NCBI GenBank assembly: GCA_964512645.1
Contig: CAZEJS010000002.1
Location: forward strand, 1-64,000
Reading direction: 5' to 3'
DNA from: CAZEJS01 sp964512645
Lineage (GTDB): Bacteria; Actinomycetota; Geothermincolia; Fen-727; Anoxymicrobiaceae
DNA: 64,000 nucleotides
In this document: in pieces, positions 16,923-26,700 of the stretch
Numbering within the stretch: position 1 is the stretch's first letter
Layout of the letters: each line of letters begins with the position of its first letter
The notes under the pieces: generated by a model
Database searches by the model: none
The model's input: only the letters and a program-made list of their open reading frames with translations
Told to the model about the DNA's origin: nothing
Translations under genes and position numbers: made by a program

Positions 16923-18848
16923 TCATTCGAGGGGAATGATTTTTCCCGACTCCGACAGGTCGTAGCCCCCGAGCGCCTCGACCTCCGCCCGGTATGCCCC
17001 GTCGGCCAGCACCCGCTTCAACGCCCGGTAGCCCGGCGTGCCGGTGAACGACTCCAGTACCAGCAGGTCGTAGCGCTCCCGGGAGACGGGGACGAAGTCG
17101 AGCTTCAGGGCTTTCGCCGCCGCCAGCACCCCCAGGCCGGCATCCGCGCCGCCTCCCGCGACGGCCGCGGCGACCGCAGTGTGGGTAAAGACCTCGCGCC
17201 CGTAACCGTTCACGCGCCCGGAATCCACTCCCGCCCTGCCGAGCTCGTGGTCGAGCAGGAGCCGGGTGCCGGACCCCGGCTGCCTGTTGATGAAGCGCAC
17301 CCCCTCGCGCGCGAGGTCGGAGACCGACTCGATCCCCAGGGGGTTCCCCGCCGGGACCATGAGCCCCTGGTCGCGCCACGCCAGGTGCACCAGCACCACC
17401 TCGTCGGGCGACAGGTATTGAAGTATGTAAGGGACGCTGAACTCGCCGGTCTCCGGGTCCAGCAGGTGCGTCCCCGCCAGGTGCGCCTGCCGCTGCTTGA
17501 TCGCCATGATCCCACCCATGCTCCCCACGTTGGCAGAAGCCAGGCTCAGGACCGGGTCGACCTGCCTTACACGGCTGGCCAGCAGGTCGAGCGACACGTC
17601 GTGCGATCCGATCGCCAGTATGGTGCCGTCCACGTCGAAGTCACAATCCCTGAGGCGTACGTCTACCTCCTCCCAGCGCGACAGGCCTTCGCTGCCGGCG
17701 GGCACGCGTACCACCCCGTCGGACCTCACCAGCGACATCGACACCCCCGACCCGCGGGGAAGCGGGACCGCGACCACGGTATCGTCGACCCGCCCAACCT
17801 TCACCTGCACGAACTCGTCCACCCCGCCGGTGGAGAACACCTTCCTGGCAAGCCTCGCTCTTACGGACGGCCCCGCCTGGCGCGGAAGCCCGGACATCAG
17901 GGCAAGCACCGGACACAGGAACTCCTGCGCCCCCCTGAAGTTCGCCACGGGGAACCCCGGCAGCCCGATCACCGGCCTGCCCCCGGCGACGCCCAGCACC
18001 ACCGGTTTGCCTGGCCTCATCGCCACCCCATGCACCGCTACGCTGCCCAGTTCATCCACTATCGCCCGGGTGTAATCCTCCCGCCCCGCGGAGGTGCCCG
18101 CGTTCAACACCACCACATCCGCCTCGAGCAGCGCCCCGGCCACGGTGTCACGTATCAGGTCGTAATCGTCGGGTATCAGTTCCAGGCGCCGGGCGGTCCC
18201 TCCCGACTCCTCCACCAGCGCGGCGAGCACGCGGGAGTTGCTCTCCATCACCTTGCCCTCCCGCAGGTCTCCCGGCTCTTCCACGAGCTCGGTCCCGGTG
18301 GGGACGATCGCCACTACCGGCATCCGGCGGACGGGCACGCTTGTCCAGCCCCCGTTGAGAAGCGCGCCGATATCGACCGGCCTCACGCGGTGCCCGGCGG
18401 GGAGCACCAGCTCGGTCTGCACTATGTCCTCGCCGAGCGGCCTGACGTGCTGCCAGGGCGCCGCCGGCTTGATGATCTCGAATACCCCCGTCTCGACCTC
18501 GTCGAGGTCCTCGACCATTATCACCGCGTCGTACCGCTCGGGCAGCGGCTCGCCGGTGTCGATGAGCTCGACGTCCTCTCCGAGCACCAGCCGGACCGGC
18601 CTGGACTCGCTCGCGCCGTACGTGCGCTCCGCACTCACCGCGACGCCGTCCATCGCCGAGGAGTGGAAGGGCGGTGAAGACACCAGCGCGAAGAGGGGCT
18701 CCGCGGTCACCCGCCCCAGGGCCTCGCGCGTAGCGACGGTCTCGGCCTCCAGCGGGAAGGCGACGCCGCGGTCGCGGCACATCGCCAGCCAGCGTTCCAG
18801 GGCCTCGCCCAGAGGCGTGTTCTCCAGGTATATGTTCCTTTTGCTCAT
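16923..18848 (-). CDS. MoeA-type molybdopterin molybdenumtransferase fused to a ligand-binding-like domain
   Basis: The protein has 641 residues. About 1-405 is a MoeA domain (SSAMDGVAV, VIMVEDLDEVE, NAGTSAGREDYT, GLPGFPVA). About 410-641 is a periplasmic-binding-protein-like domain (GSHDVSLDLLASR, SVGSMGGIMAIKQ-type loop, NRQPGSGTRLLLDHEL, ending in LEALGGYD). The domain is related to those in LysR-type and TupA-type proteins but is here cytoplasmic. Such fusions occur in anaerobes with two MoeA copies. The second domain may bind oxyanion or select the metal. The ATG at 18848 overlaps the preceding moeA stop by 4 nt. The open frame runs much further upstream, but that portion is out-of-frame moeA sequence. 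Confidence 0.88.
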   Translation of the reverse strand: MSKRNIYLENTPLGEALERWLAMCRDRGVAFPLEAETVATREALGRVTAEPLFALVSSPPFHSSAMDGVAVSAERTYGASESRPVRLVLGEDVELIDTGEPLPERYDAVIMVEDLDEVETGVFEIIKPAAPWQHVRPLGEDIVQTELVLPAGHRVRPVDIGALLNGGWTSVPVRRMPVVAIVPTGTELVEEPGDLREGKVMESNSRVLAALVEESGGTARRLELIPDDYDLIRDTVAGALLEADVVVLNAGTSAGREDYTRAIVDELGSVAVHGVAMRPGKPVVLGVAGGRPVIGLPGFPVANFRGAQEFLCPVLALMSGLPRQAGPSVRARLARKVFSTGGVDEFVQVKVGRVDDTVVAVPLPRGSGVSMSLVRSDGVVRVPAGSEGLSRWEEVDVRLRDCDFDVDGTILAIGSHDVSLDLLASRVRQVDPVLSLASANVGSMGGIMAIKQRQAHLAGTHLLDPETGEFSVPYILQYLSPDEVVLVHLAWRDQGLMVPAGNPLGIESVSDLAREGVRFINRQPGSGTRLLLDHELGRAGVDSGRVNGYGREVFTHTAVAAAVAGGGADAGLGVLAAAKALKLDFVPVSRERYDLLVLESFTGTPGYRALKRVLADGAYRAEVEALGGYDLSESGKIIPLE

Positions 18849-20092
18849 TCGAACAACTCCACGGTGACCACCTGTCCCTGTTCTACCCCCTCCGAACCGA
18901 GAGGAATCCTCACCTGGCCGTCCGCGCGGATCAGCGTCCCGATGAGATTGGCCTTTCCCGGAACCGGGGAGGCCGCGAGTCCGCCGCGCTCCTCCGACAG
19001 GGAGACCGCCACCAGCTCGACCCTGCCGGCGGGCGAGGATACAGAGCGGTCCATCCTGGCGCTGAGGGTCCGCGGCGCCAGGTCCCAGGGTCGTGGCGCC
19101 TCTCCCTTGAGCGCAGCGAGGACCGGCGCGACGAGCTCCCTGAACACCGCCAGGGCGGAAGCCGGGTTGCCGGGGAGCCCCAGGGCGGGCTTGCCACCAC
19201 ACACTGCCACCAGGGTCGGCTTGCCCGGTTTCAGGTATATTCCGTGGGCGAGCAGCCCCGGCTCCCCCAGCGACTCCAGCACCTCCAGCGTGACGTCCCT
19301 CACTCCCGCCGAGCTCCCTCCGCTGATGAGGAGGATGTCGCACTCCTCGAGCGCCCCGCGCGCGACCTCGAGCAGACGCCCCGGCTCGTCACCTACTATC
19401 CCGTACAACACCGGGACGCCTCCGGCTTCCCGCACCGCCGCCGCCAGGGCCGCGGAGTTGATGTCCCGCACCTGCCCGGGGCGCGGCACCTCAGCCGCCG
19501 GCACGACCTCGTCCCCGGTGGAAACCACGGCAGCCCTGGGCGGCTGGAACACCGGCACCTCGAGGACTCCGGCTCCCGCCAGGGCGCCCAGCAGGGAGGG
19601 CCCGAGCACGTCGCCCCGCCTGACGATCACATCCCCCGCGGACACGTCCTCGTCCGGCTCGATCGTATTCTCGCCTGGCGCCACCGCCCTCACGACTTCG
19701 ACGGTCGTCCCGGCCAGCTCCGTGTTCTCCACCATGACCACGGCGTCGGCGCCCTCCGGGAGCGCGCCCCCGGTCGATATGCGCGCGGCCTTCCCCGGGG
19801 TGACCGCGACCTCGGGCAGGGTGCCCATCGGCACCTCGCCGGCAAGCTCCAGGTAGGCGGGAAGGCTCTCGCTGGCCCCGAAGGTGTCGTTAGCCCTGAC
19901 CGCGAATCCGTCCATGCTCGAGCGCAGGAACCCCGGCAGATCGGCCGGAGAGGCGATGTCTTCGGCGGAAACGCGCCCCGAGGCTTCCTCGAGTCCGACG
20001 CGCTCGCTCCCGCCCGGCCCCGTGGCGAGGTTGTCCAGCAGCAGCCTCACGGCCCCGGGTACGTGTATCAGGTTGAGAAAGTCGTCCTTCAA
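18845..20092 (-). CDS. moeA: Molybdopterin molybdenumtransferase MoeA
   Basis: The 415-residue protein has the usual domain set: SSMDGFAVRA, ARISTGGALPEGADAVVMVE, a VVSTGDEVV MoCF start, LISGGSSAGVRDVT, and LALGLPGNPASA-like motifs with a C-terminal beta-barrel. MoeA inserts molybdate, or in a paralogue tungstate, into adenylylated molybdopterin. It lies 78 nt after the transporter ATPase and overlaps the second moeA by 4 nt. Two MoeA paralogues in one operon suggest separate handling of Mo and W, but the sequence does not show which is which. Confidence 0.93.
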   Translation of the reverse strand: MKDDFLNLIHVPGAVRLLLDNLATGPGGSERVGLEEASGRVSAEDIASPADLPGFLRSSMDGFAVRANDTFGASESLPAYLELAGEVPMGTLPEVAVTPGKAARISTGGALPEGADAVVMVENTELAGTTVEVVRAVAPGENTIEPDEDVSAGDVIVRRGDVLGPSLLGALAGAGVLEVPVFQPPRAAVVSTGDEVVPAAEVPRPGQVRDINSAALAAAVREAGGVPVLYGIVGDEPGRLLEVARGALEECDILLISGGSSAGVRDVTLEVLESLGEPGLLAHGIYLKPGKPTLVAVCGGKPALGLPGNPASALAVFRELVAPVLAALKGEAPRPWDLAPRTLSARMDRSVSSPAGRVELVAVSLSEERGGLAASPVPGKANLIGTLIRADGQVRIPLGSEGVEQGQVVTVELFE

Positions 20093-20170
20093 GCTCGATC
20101 TCCTCGGATGTCACCCTCCCGTTAATCTTAACCGAGACTCCCCGGGCACCGCCCGGGGGCGCGCGGACTC

Positions 20171-21292
20171 CTACCGCCCCGTCTCCCCGCCCTGTACGCC
20201 GATAACCGCCACCGCGGTAGCTTTGAATCGCGCCCCCATCCTGGCGCCGGGCTCGACACCCATCTCCTCCAGGGAGCGCCTGGTGACCAGCGCCTTCAGG
20301 GGAAACGGGCATTCGAGTTCGACATGGGCCAGCGGCCCCCTCTTCTCGACGCCCACCACCGTCCCCGCGAAGGCGTTCCTGCCGCTCTCGACCGCATCGA
20401 GGTCACCCGGGCTCACCAGCGTTACTTCCTCGGGCCTGAGCCCCAGCTTCACCCGTGAGCCGGGCACGGCCCGGGTCATGACCTCGAACGTGCACCGGCC
20501 CACCGAAACGCTGGCGAGGCCGTCGTCAACGGTTGTCACAACTCCATCGTACACGTTCTCCATGCCCACGAAACGGGCGACGAACTCGGTGCTCGGATCG
20601 TAGAAGATCTCCCGCGCTGTGCCTGCCTGCTCCGCCCTGCCGCGGTGGAGCACCAGGATGCGGTCGCCCATGCGCGCGGCCTCGTCCTGGTCGTGGGTCA
20701 CGAACACGGCCGTTATGTCCCGTCCGCCCAGGATGGCCTTGGTCTCCATCTGAAGCCGCTGGCGGGTGGGCACGTCGAGGTTCGCGAACGGCTCGTCGAA
20801 GAGGAGCACCTCGGGCTCGATGACAAGGGCCCGGGCGACCGCCACCCTCTGCGCCTCGCCGCCGGAGAGGGTCGTAACGCGCTTCCCCGCGAGGTCGCTC
20901 AGACCCACCGCCTCGAGTATCTCGCCGGCGCGAAGCGACCTTTCCCGCGCGGAAACCCGGCGAATTCTCAGGCCGTAGGTCACGTTTTCGAAGACCGTTC
21001 CCCGGAAAAGCAGCGGGTCCTGGAACACCATCGCCATCCTGCGCTGGACGGCCATCCGCTCGCGCCCGGCCAGGCCCTGGACCTCCTCGCCGTGGAAACG
21101 CACCGTACCCGCGTCCGGCCTCTCCAGGAGGTTGAGCACGCGGAGCAGGACGCTCTTGCCCGAACCGCTTGGCCCCAGGACCGCCATCAACTCGCCGGGC
21201 GCGACCGACAGGTAATCCAGGTCCAGCACCGTCCTGTCTCCGAAGGTCTTTTCGAGACCGGTGGCCTCGATGACCGGCGCGCTCTCAGCCAA
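20171..21292 (-). CDS. Tungstate/molybdate ABC transporter ATP-binding protein
   Basis: The 373-residue ATPase has Walker A GPSGSGKS, signature LSGGEAQRVAVARAL, Walker B EVLLFDEPF, an H-loop FVTHDQDEAARMGD, and a C-terminal TOBE-like region (VKLGLRPEEVTLVSP, FAGTVVGVEKRG, VELECPFPLKALV) as in ModC/TupC/WtpC. It energises oxyanion uptake through the permease encoded just upstream, whose gene it overlaps by 8 nt. Tungstate is favoured over molybdate because of the TupB-like permease and the tungsten-type oxidoreductase elsewhere in the window. Confidence 0.88.
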   Translation of the reverse strand: MAESAPVIEATGLEKTFGDRTVLDLDYLSVAPGELMAVLGPSGSGKSVLLRVLNLLERPDAGTVRFHGEEVQGLAGRERMAVQRRMAMVFQDPLLFRGTVFENVTYGLRIRRVSARERSLRAGEILEAVGLSDLAGKRVTTLSGGEAQRVAVARALVIEPEVLLFDEPFANLDVPTRQRLQMETKAILGGRDITAVFVTHDQDEAARMGDRILVLHRGRAEQAGTAREIFYDPSTEFVARFVGMENVYDGVVTTVDDGLASVSVGRCTFEVMTRAVPGSRVKLGLRPEEVTLVSPGDLDAVESGRNAFAGTVVGVEKRGPLAHVELECPFPLKALVTRRSLEEMGVEPGARMGARFKATAVAVIGVQGGETGR

Positions 21293-21971
21293 CGTACCCG
21301 GTCACCTTCTTTTCGGCCTCCCGGGCACCCCTGTCGGACTGCAACCGGGTGAGGAACACGTTCACCACCAGGGCGATGGCGATCAGCACCAGCCCAACCA
21401 GCATCGCCATGTTCGATCGCCCCAGGCGGGTAAGCTTCACCGCCAGCGTGGTCAGGGTATCCGTCCGCTCGTTGATGGCTCCGCCCACTATCGTGACCGC
21501 CCCAACTTCGGCGATCACACGCCCGAACCCCGCGATGACGGCCGCCACCAGGCCCGCGCGCGCCTCCCTCGCCTTCACCACCATCGCCTGGGTCCTGGTC
21601 GCCCCCAGGCTGCGCGCCTGGAGGGCCAGTCTGGGGTCCACGTCGGTCAGAGAGGCGTAAGTGAAGCCGGTGATGATGGGCGTAGCCAGTACCACCTGGA
21701 CCACTACCATTGCCGCGGGGGTGTAGACCAGGCCCAGGCTCCCCAGGGGACCCGAACGGGCGATCACCGCGAAGGTGAAGACGCCTACCACGACGGGCGG
21801 CAGACCCATGAACGCGTGCACGACGGCCAGCACCGCCCCCCTGCCGCGGAACTCGTACTCCGCCAGAACCGTGCCCAGGCTCAGCCCCAGTACCGCCCCT
21901 ATGAGGGTGGCCAGACCGGAGACGACCAGCGACAGCCACAGGGCGTGCCAGAAATCGGACCACGTTATCAT
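21285..21971 (-). CDS. Tungstate-type ABC transporter permease (TupB-like)
   Basis: The protein has about 228 residues with five to six membrane segments and the EAA-type loop ARSLGATRTQAMVVKAREA. The sequence AFMGLPPVVVGV and the FGRVIAEVGAVTIVGGAI stretch are typical of TupB. The frame opens at 22133, but GAGGAGG seven bases before the ATG at 21971 marks the start. The longer version would run through the leader terminator. No solute-binding protein (TupA) gene is adjacent, which is unusual for this transporter type. Confidence 0.88.
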   Translation of the reverse strand: MITWSDFWHALWLSLVVSGLATLIGAVLGLSLGTVLAEYEFRGRGAVLAVVHAFMGLPPVVVGVFTFAVIARSGPLGSLGLVYTPAAMVVVQVVLATPIITGFTYASLTDVDPRLALQARSLGATRTQAMVVKAREARAGLVAAVIAGFGRVIAEVGAVTIVGGAINERTDTLTTLAVKLTRLGRSNMAMLVGLVLIAIALVVNVFLTRLQSDRGAREAEKKVTGYVG

Positions 21972-22068
21972 ACGGCGCCCTCCTCGAGCGCATCCATCCT
22001 CCCGCGGGCCTCCCCCTCCGCCATCAGAGATGACGGCGCGGCGCCGCGCCTCTTCGAGAAGGACCCTT

Positions 22069-22103
22069 TCGAAAACGAAAGCCCGCCTCCGGGCGAGGCA
22101 GGC
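22069..22103 (-). terminator. Intrinsic terminator in the tup/Moco operon leader
   Basis: Read on the minus strand, GCCTGCCTC and GAGGCGGGC form a nine-pair stem (22081-22103) with a short GCCCG loop, followed by TTTCGTTTTC. It lies between the riboswitch-like element and the permease start, the place of an expression platform. A competing GGCGA/TCGCC pairing upstream could act as antiterminator. Confidence 0.65.
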
Positions 22104-22137
22104 AAGACGGACGGTTCGCCTTTCTCCTTCCAAGCAC

Positions 22138-22219
22138 GGGAGGCCGGACCGTTTCCAGTCGGACCCTGTCGCCCTCGGGCCATGGCTCGCGCTTGAGGCC
22201 GTTCGGGTAGGAGACGGTT
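22138..22219 (-). ncRNA. Candidate Moco/Tuco (molybdenum/tungsten cofactor) riboswitch
   Basis: The minus-strand leader contains CCGTCTCC near its 5' end, a GCGACAGGGTCC segment, a hairpin GACTG-GAAA-CGGTC with a GNRA loop (22147-22160), and GGCCTCCC at the 3' side. This arrangement is what I recall of the Moco RNA motif, which senses reduced molybdenum or tungsten cofactor and sits ahead of Moco synthesis and transport operons. Position is strong support: it starts just after a TATAAT box, is followed by an intrinsic terminator, and precedes the transport and cofactor operon. No covariance search was possible. Whether it is the Mo or the W subtype is not decided. Confidence 0.55.
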
Positions 22220-22221
22220 AC

Positions 22222-22227
22222 ATTATA
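22222..22227 (-). promoter_or_regulatory. -10 box of the tup/Moco operon
   Basis: A perfect TATAAT on the minus strand would start transcription near 22215, immediately before the riboswitch-like element. No good -35 box is visible at 16-18 nt spacing. Confidence 0.5.
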
Positions 22228-22272
22228 TGGCATGGGTGGGGTTTTCCGCGTGCGGCACTTCCGGCGCCGGGC

Positions 22273-23676
22273 TCAGACCTTCCCCCCGGCGACGCGGCCC
22301 CTCGGGGCGCCCCGGCCCTCGCTGATCTGCAGCTTCACGGGCGGAGGCCTGAACGACACAAGGAACGCCACCAGCCCCGACAGCAGGAAGAACACCAACC
22401 ACAACGTCCAGAACGAGTGTAGGTAGGTGTTGAACGATTCTCTGAAGAGTGGCCAGATGCCGAGCTTCAGCGGCAGTATCTTGTTGAACCTGACGTCCAG
22501 CATGAAATAAGAGATCCGCTGAAGGCTCACGCAGACCAGCGTAATGCCCGCGGCTATTAGGCCCAGCCTCCAACTGAAGTGCCGCCCCGAACCGAACGCG
22601 ACAGCCACTCCCACCGAGAAGCCTATCATCCATCCGAATATTCCCAGGTCCTTGTGGACCAGCCAGGCCAGCGCGGCGAACGCTGCGGCGAAGACGACGC
22701 CCACGGCAAACCCCAGGCCTATCGCTTTCAGGTAAGACGCCTCGCCGGTAAGCTCGCCGTCGTAATCGTCGGGGATCTGCATCGCTACCGGCAGGTTCGC
22801 CGTTCGCTTCCCCCGTCTCCTTTCCAGCAGCCGCTCGAGCCTGCCCGGGGGAACGATCGCCTCCGCATCATCGGGCACCGCGTGTACGGTCTGGGCCCCA
22901 GCTTCTGCCGCGGCGGCGCGGCGCCCTGGGGTACGCTTCGAGCCTCCTGTGGGAAATCCCTCCGAGGCCATGACCACAGCCTCCCGCTCCTCCCTCGAGG
23001 GAACGGGCCGCTTCTTCACCGGCGCGCGGCCCGGCGGGGGACCAAGCGGCGGTGCCTGGGCAGCCGGGTCCGGGGCGGATGCCGCCGGAGGGGACACCAC
23101 TTCAGCCTGTGCGGGGGACGGTGCCTGGAGCCCGGGGCCGGACCACGACGGGGGGCCCTCCGGCACGGGGGCTTCCTCCAGCGGCGGAGCAACGTGGAGC
23201 TCCGGCTCCGCGGTCGGCGGGGTTGCCGGGGGAGCCTGGGGAGTAGCCCGCTCGGGAGCCGGCGCGGTGAACGGCGCCACCTTCTCGTCCCCACCGGAAT
23301 CCTCCCAGAACGCCGCGCGCTCCTCGGGGCTCAGCGACGGCTCGGGTACTTCCTCAGGGGGAGGCGGCGGCGCGGCAAGGTCGTCGAGCGTGGGTCCGAT
23401 GACCCTCTCGGCGGGCTTCCTCAGCCTCTTGTCCTCTTTTGGTGGCTTGGGGGGCTTCGGTTCCTTCACCTTGGGAGGTTTGGGCGCCTTCACCTTCGTG
23501 GGCTTCGGCTCTTTGCGGCCTCCCATCTGTGCCGCCAGCCGTTCCACGGACGCCCGGTGGCAGTCGGGACAGTAGTGGGCCTCCCTGGTCTCCTTCACGC
23601 ACTCACGGCAGTACGCCTGCCCGCACTTCAGGCAGACAAGGTCGGCTTCTTTGCCGCTGTGCCATTTGCAGTCCAA
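22273..23676 (-). CDS. B-box-type zinc-finger, proline-rich, polytopic membrane protein
   Basis: The N-terminus (DCKWHSGKEADLVCLKCGQ, YCRECV, YCPDCH) is a B-box-like zinc finger seen in bacterial membrane proteins. About 200 residues rich in Pro, Lys and Glu follow, then four to five membrane segments near the C-terminus (IGLGFAVGVVFAAAFAALAW and others). The open frame begins at 23757. A TATAAT at 23722-23727 and GGGGAG before the TTG at 23676 show that the real start is later, giving about 467 residues. The zinc finger probably binds a protein partner at the membrane. Function is unknown. It lies upstream of, and in the same direction as, the transport operon, which has its own promoter. 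Confidence 0.75.
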   Translation of the reverse strand: MDCKWHSGKEADLVCLKCGQAYCRECVKETREAHYCPDCHRASVERLAAQMGGRKEPKPTKVKAPKPPKVKEPKPPKPPKEDKRLRKPAERVIGPTLDDLAAPPPPPEEVPEPSLSPEERAAFWEDSGGDEKVAPFTAPAPERATPQAPPATPPTAEPELHVAPPLEEAPVPEGPPSWSGPGLQAPSPAQAEVVSPPAASAPDPAAQAPPLGPPPGRAPVKKRPVPSREEREAVVMASEGFPTGGSKRTPGRRAAAAEAGAQTVHAVPDDAEAIVPPGRLERLLERRRGKRTANLPVAMQIPDDYDGELTGEASYLKAIGLGFAVGVVFAAAFAALAWLVHKDLGIFGWMIGFSVGVAVAFGSGRHFSWRLGLIAAGITLVCVSLQRISYFMLDVRFNKILPLKLGIWPLFRESFNTYLHSFWTLWLVFFLLSGLVAFLVSFRPPPVKLQISEGRGAPRGRVAGGKV

Positions 23677-23721
23677 CTCTCTCCCCTTTCGGCGCCGTAC
23701 GCGGTACGGCGGACAGCCTTT

Positions 23722-23727
23722 ATTATA
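23722..23727 (-). promoter_or_regulatory. -10 box of the zinc-finger membrane protein gene
   Basis: A perfect TATAAT on the minus strand lies about 45 nt before the TTG start codon, giving a leader of roughly 38 nt. The -35 region is not recognisable. Confidence 0.45.
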
Positions 23728-23774
23728 GGTGATAACGTCCGGTGCCGTATCCGGCATCGGCCTCTTCCAGGCCC

Positions 23775-26700
23775 TTACCGCGCTCCCACCGAGCCGGTGC
23801 CACCGGTCCTGCCTCCCCAGTACATCGCACGCTCGACCATGATCGGGCTGGGAGATTCTATCCTGGTGGAAAAGCTACACGCGCCCACGCGTGTGGAGGC
23901 GTCCAGGCTGCAGCGGGATTCCGGCTCGAGCTTCACCGCCACCGGCACGGCAGTGCCATCCTCTTTGAGGAACGTGACGCTCGCGAACACCGCCTCCGTT
24001 GAAGGGTTGTCCAGGAGTATCCACGTTTCGAACCCGAAGTCGGTGCACCCCTCCGCCAGGAACCAGCTCCTCCCCAGGCCGGGCGATCCCACGGTACAGT
24101 GACCGGCGGAGCGGGAGTTCCAGTACATGCTGCGCTCACACACCACGGGCACGTCGGAGGTCACCTGTGTGGAGACATCCGCCACTCCGACCTCCCCCAG
24201 CAGGTCGACGGTGAAGCGCGAGCCGCCCTTCACGTCGTACACCTTCCTGACGGTCCGGCCGGTGCCCAGCCGGTACGAAACACTCACCCGGGCGTCTCCC
24301 CCGGCAGGCCTCTGTATGAGCAGCCACGTCTCGAAACCCCAGTCGGTGGACCCTTCGGAGAGGTACCAGGTAAGGCTCGGTTCTTTGCAGCCTATCGTAT
24401 TGGTCCCGCAGCGGCGGTTGCCGTGATACATGGAGCGCTCGGCTACTATTCCCGGCGCCCCCGCCCGAACCCGGACGCTGAAATCACGGGCCCCGACCTC
24501 TTCCGCGGCGTTTACCGTGAGCCTGCTGTGCGGCGCGAGTTCGTGCGCCCTCGAAACGATCGTCCCGTCGTCGAACATGTAGTCGAGCGTGGCGCGCACC
24601 GGGGAGGAGCCGGGGTTGCAGAGCAGCGTGAAAGTCTCGAACCCCCAGTCGGTCGAGCCCTCGGCGAAGTACCATTCGCGCGAGAGCCCGGTGGACCCAA
24701 TGGTATCGTGCCCTTCAATGCGGCCGGCCCAGTACATGGCTCGCTCGCAGACCACCGGCTTATCGGCGCTTACCTGTACCGAGACGTTTTTCCCCGGGGC
24801 TACGTCCGCCGCGTTGACCGTAAGGCGGCTGTTCGGGCGCACGTCGCAGGCGAGCCGGTAAGTCTCGCCGCCGGAGTCCATGAACGTCACGTGCGCGATT
24901 GCGGCGCCGCTGCTCGGATTGCCTATGAGGACCCAGGTCTCGAACCCGTAGTCGGTGCATCCCTCCGCAAAATACCAATCCGTGCTTTCGCCGGGCACGG
25001 TGTGGTCCACGTACACGGTTACGCTGTCGCTTGCGGAGCGCCCGTACCCGTCGACCGCTTTGACCGTGAGCCTGTGGGCGCCGTCGGCCGCCGTGTCGGA
25101 GTCCCACTTGAAGACGAACGGGGCCGTGGGGTCTTCCGCCTTCCTGGCCCCATCGACCCACAGCTCGACCGGGTCGTCGCCGCCGTTCCTCCGGACGTTC
25201 GCCTCGATACGTACGATCCCCTTGACCGCCGCTCCGTCCTCCGGGGCGGTCACCTTCACCAGCGGACCTCCCCCTTCGTCCACCGTGAACGGCACCTGGT
25301 TGGACGCGTGGTGGTTCACCGAAACCGACAACGGGCCGCTGGTGGCCCCGCGAGGCACGCGGACCCTGATGAGCGTATCCGACCAGGAGGCGAAATCCGT
25401 CGCCGGCGACCCGTTGAAAGACACCGACTCCTCACCGCCGCGGGAGTCCAGGAACCCGGTCCCGTGTATGTCCACGTAGTCGCCCACCCTCGCGCGGGAC
25501 GGCGAGACAATCGTCACCGCCGGCGGACTCAGCAGGTTGAAGGAGGAGACCGCCGACCCACCGCCCCCGCCCGGGGATATCTCGACTTCGCCGGCGCCGG
25601 CGCCGGCGGGGATCGTTAGCGATACGAAACCGGGCTGCCAGATGCCTGCCTCCGCGGGCAGACCGCCGACGGTGGCGGTGCCGGAGGCCCCGAATCCCGT
25701 ACCCCAGATCCTGAGGGTGTCCCCCGGGTAGGCGCCCTCGGCGTAAGGATAGACGAACCGGTCTATCGCCGCGTCAACCCTCCATGTGGCCTCCCACGCG
25801 GTGACCTCGGGAGTTGCGCCGGCGTCGGACGTCTCCAGCGTCGCCTTGAACCGCAGGGCCCTGTTCTCCACGTCCTCGATAGAAGTCGGGGAACCGATGC
25901 TGCCCAGGGGGCCGGGCTTGACGTCCACCGCGTCCGTGACGTCACGAAGCGCCGTCAAGACGCTGGTGCCGGCGGGAGCGGCCGTATCGGCGCCGGCGGT
26001 CAGCCAGGTGAACGCCGCCGCCGGATTGTACCGCAGGAGCCTGACGCTCGAGTCGCCGCCGCTGCCGGCCGTGCCGAAGAAAAGCCTCCCCAGGCCGTCC
26101 GCCGCTCCGGCGGGCACCCCGGAGTTGTCTGTGGTGATCGAGCCGTGGACGGTGAACCCGCCGCCCGGTGCGTATTCGAAGAGCTCTCCCGTCTCACCGG
26201 CACACCCGTAAACCCTGTCCCCACCTGCCGCGAGGGCGGTCACCGCCTTGCCGGAAAGAGAGGCCGGCCACCCTGCTACCTGAAAGAACCCGCCGCCGGG
26301 CCCGCGCATGTACAGCCCTCCGGAAGGCCCGGTACCGCAGTAGAGCGCCCCGCCCGGTCCCGCAACCAGCCCGGCGGTCGTGGACTCGTCGCCTATGACG
26401 CCCTCGGACACCAGCGAACCGCCGGGAGTATAACTGTAGCACCGTGCCGTCCCGGTGGCGCCTTCGGTGGTGCCGGTCACCGCCACCACCTTCGAGCCGG
26501 AGACCGCCAGCCCGTTGACCCTCCCGGGGCCGGGCAGGAGCGTCCCCAGGTCCGCCAGAGCGCCCGTCCGCGGGTCGAAGGCCATGAGCTTCCCCTGGGC
26601 GGCGCCCCTGTCGCCGGCGCCGGCGTAAACGCGCCCATCCGGACCGGCGACCATAGCATGGATCCCCTTGCAGTCCCGGAGCAGCCCGCCGTCCTCCAGC

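Noticed and set aside
18849..19343. Upstream extension of the second MoeA protein to 806 residues
   Set aside because: The extra 165 residues are out-of-frame moeA sequence rich in Arg and Gly. The ATG at 18848 overlaps the moeA stop by 4 nt, as expected for coupled genes.
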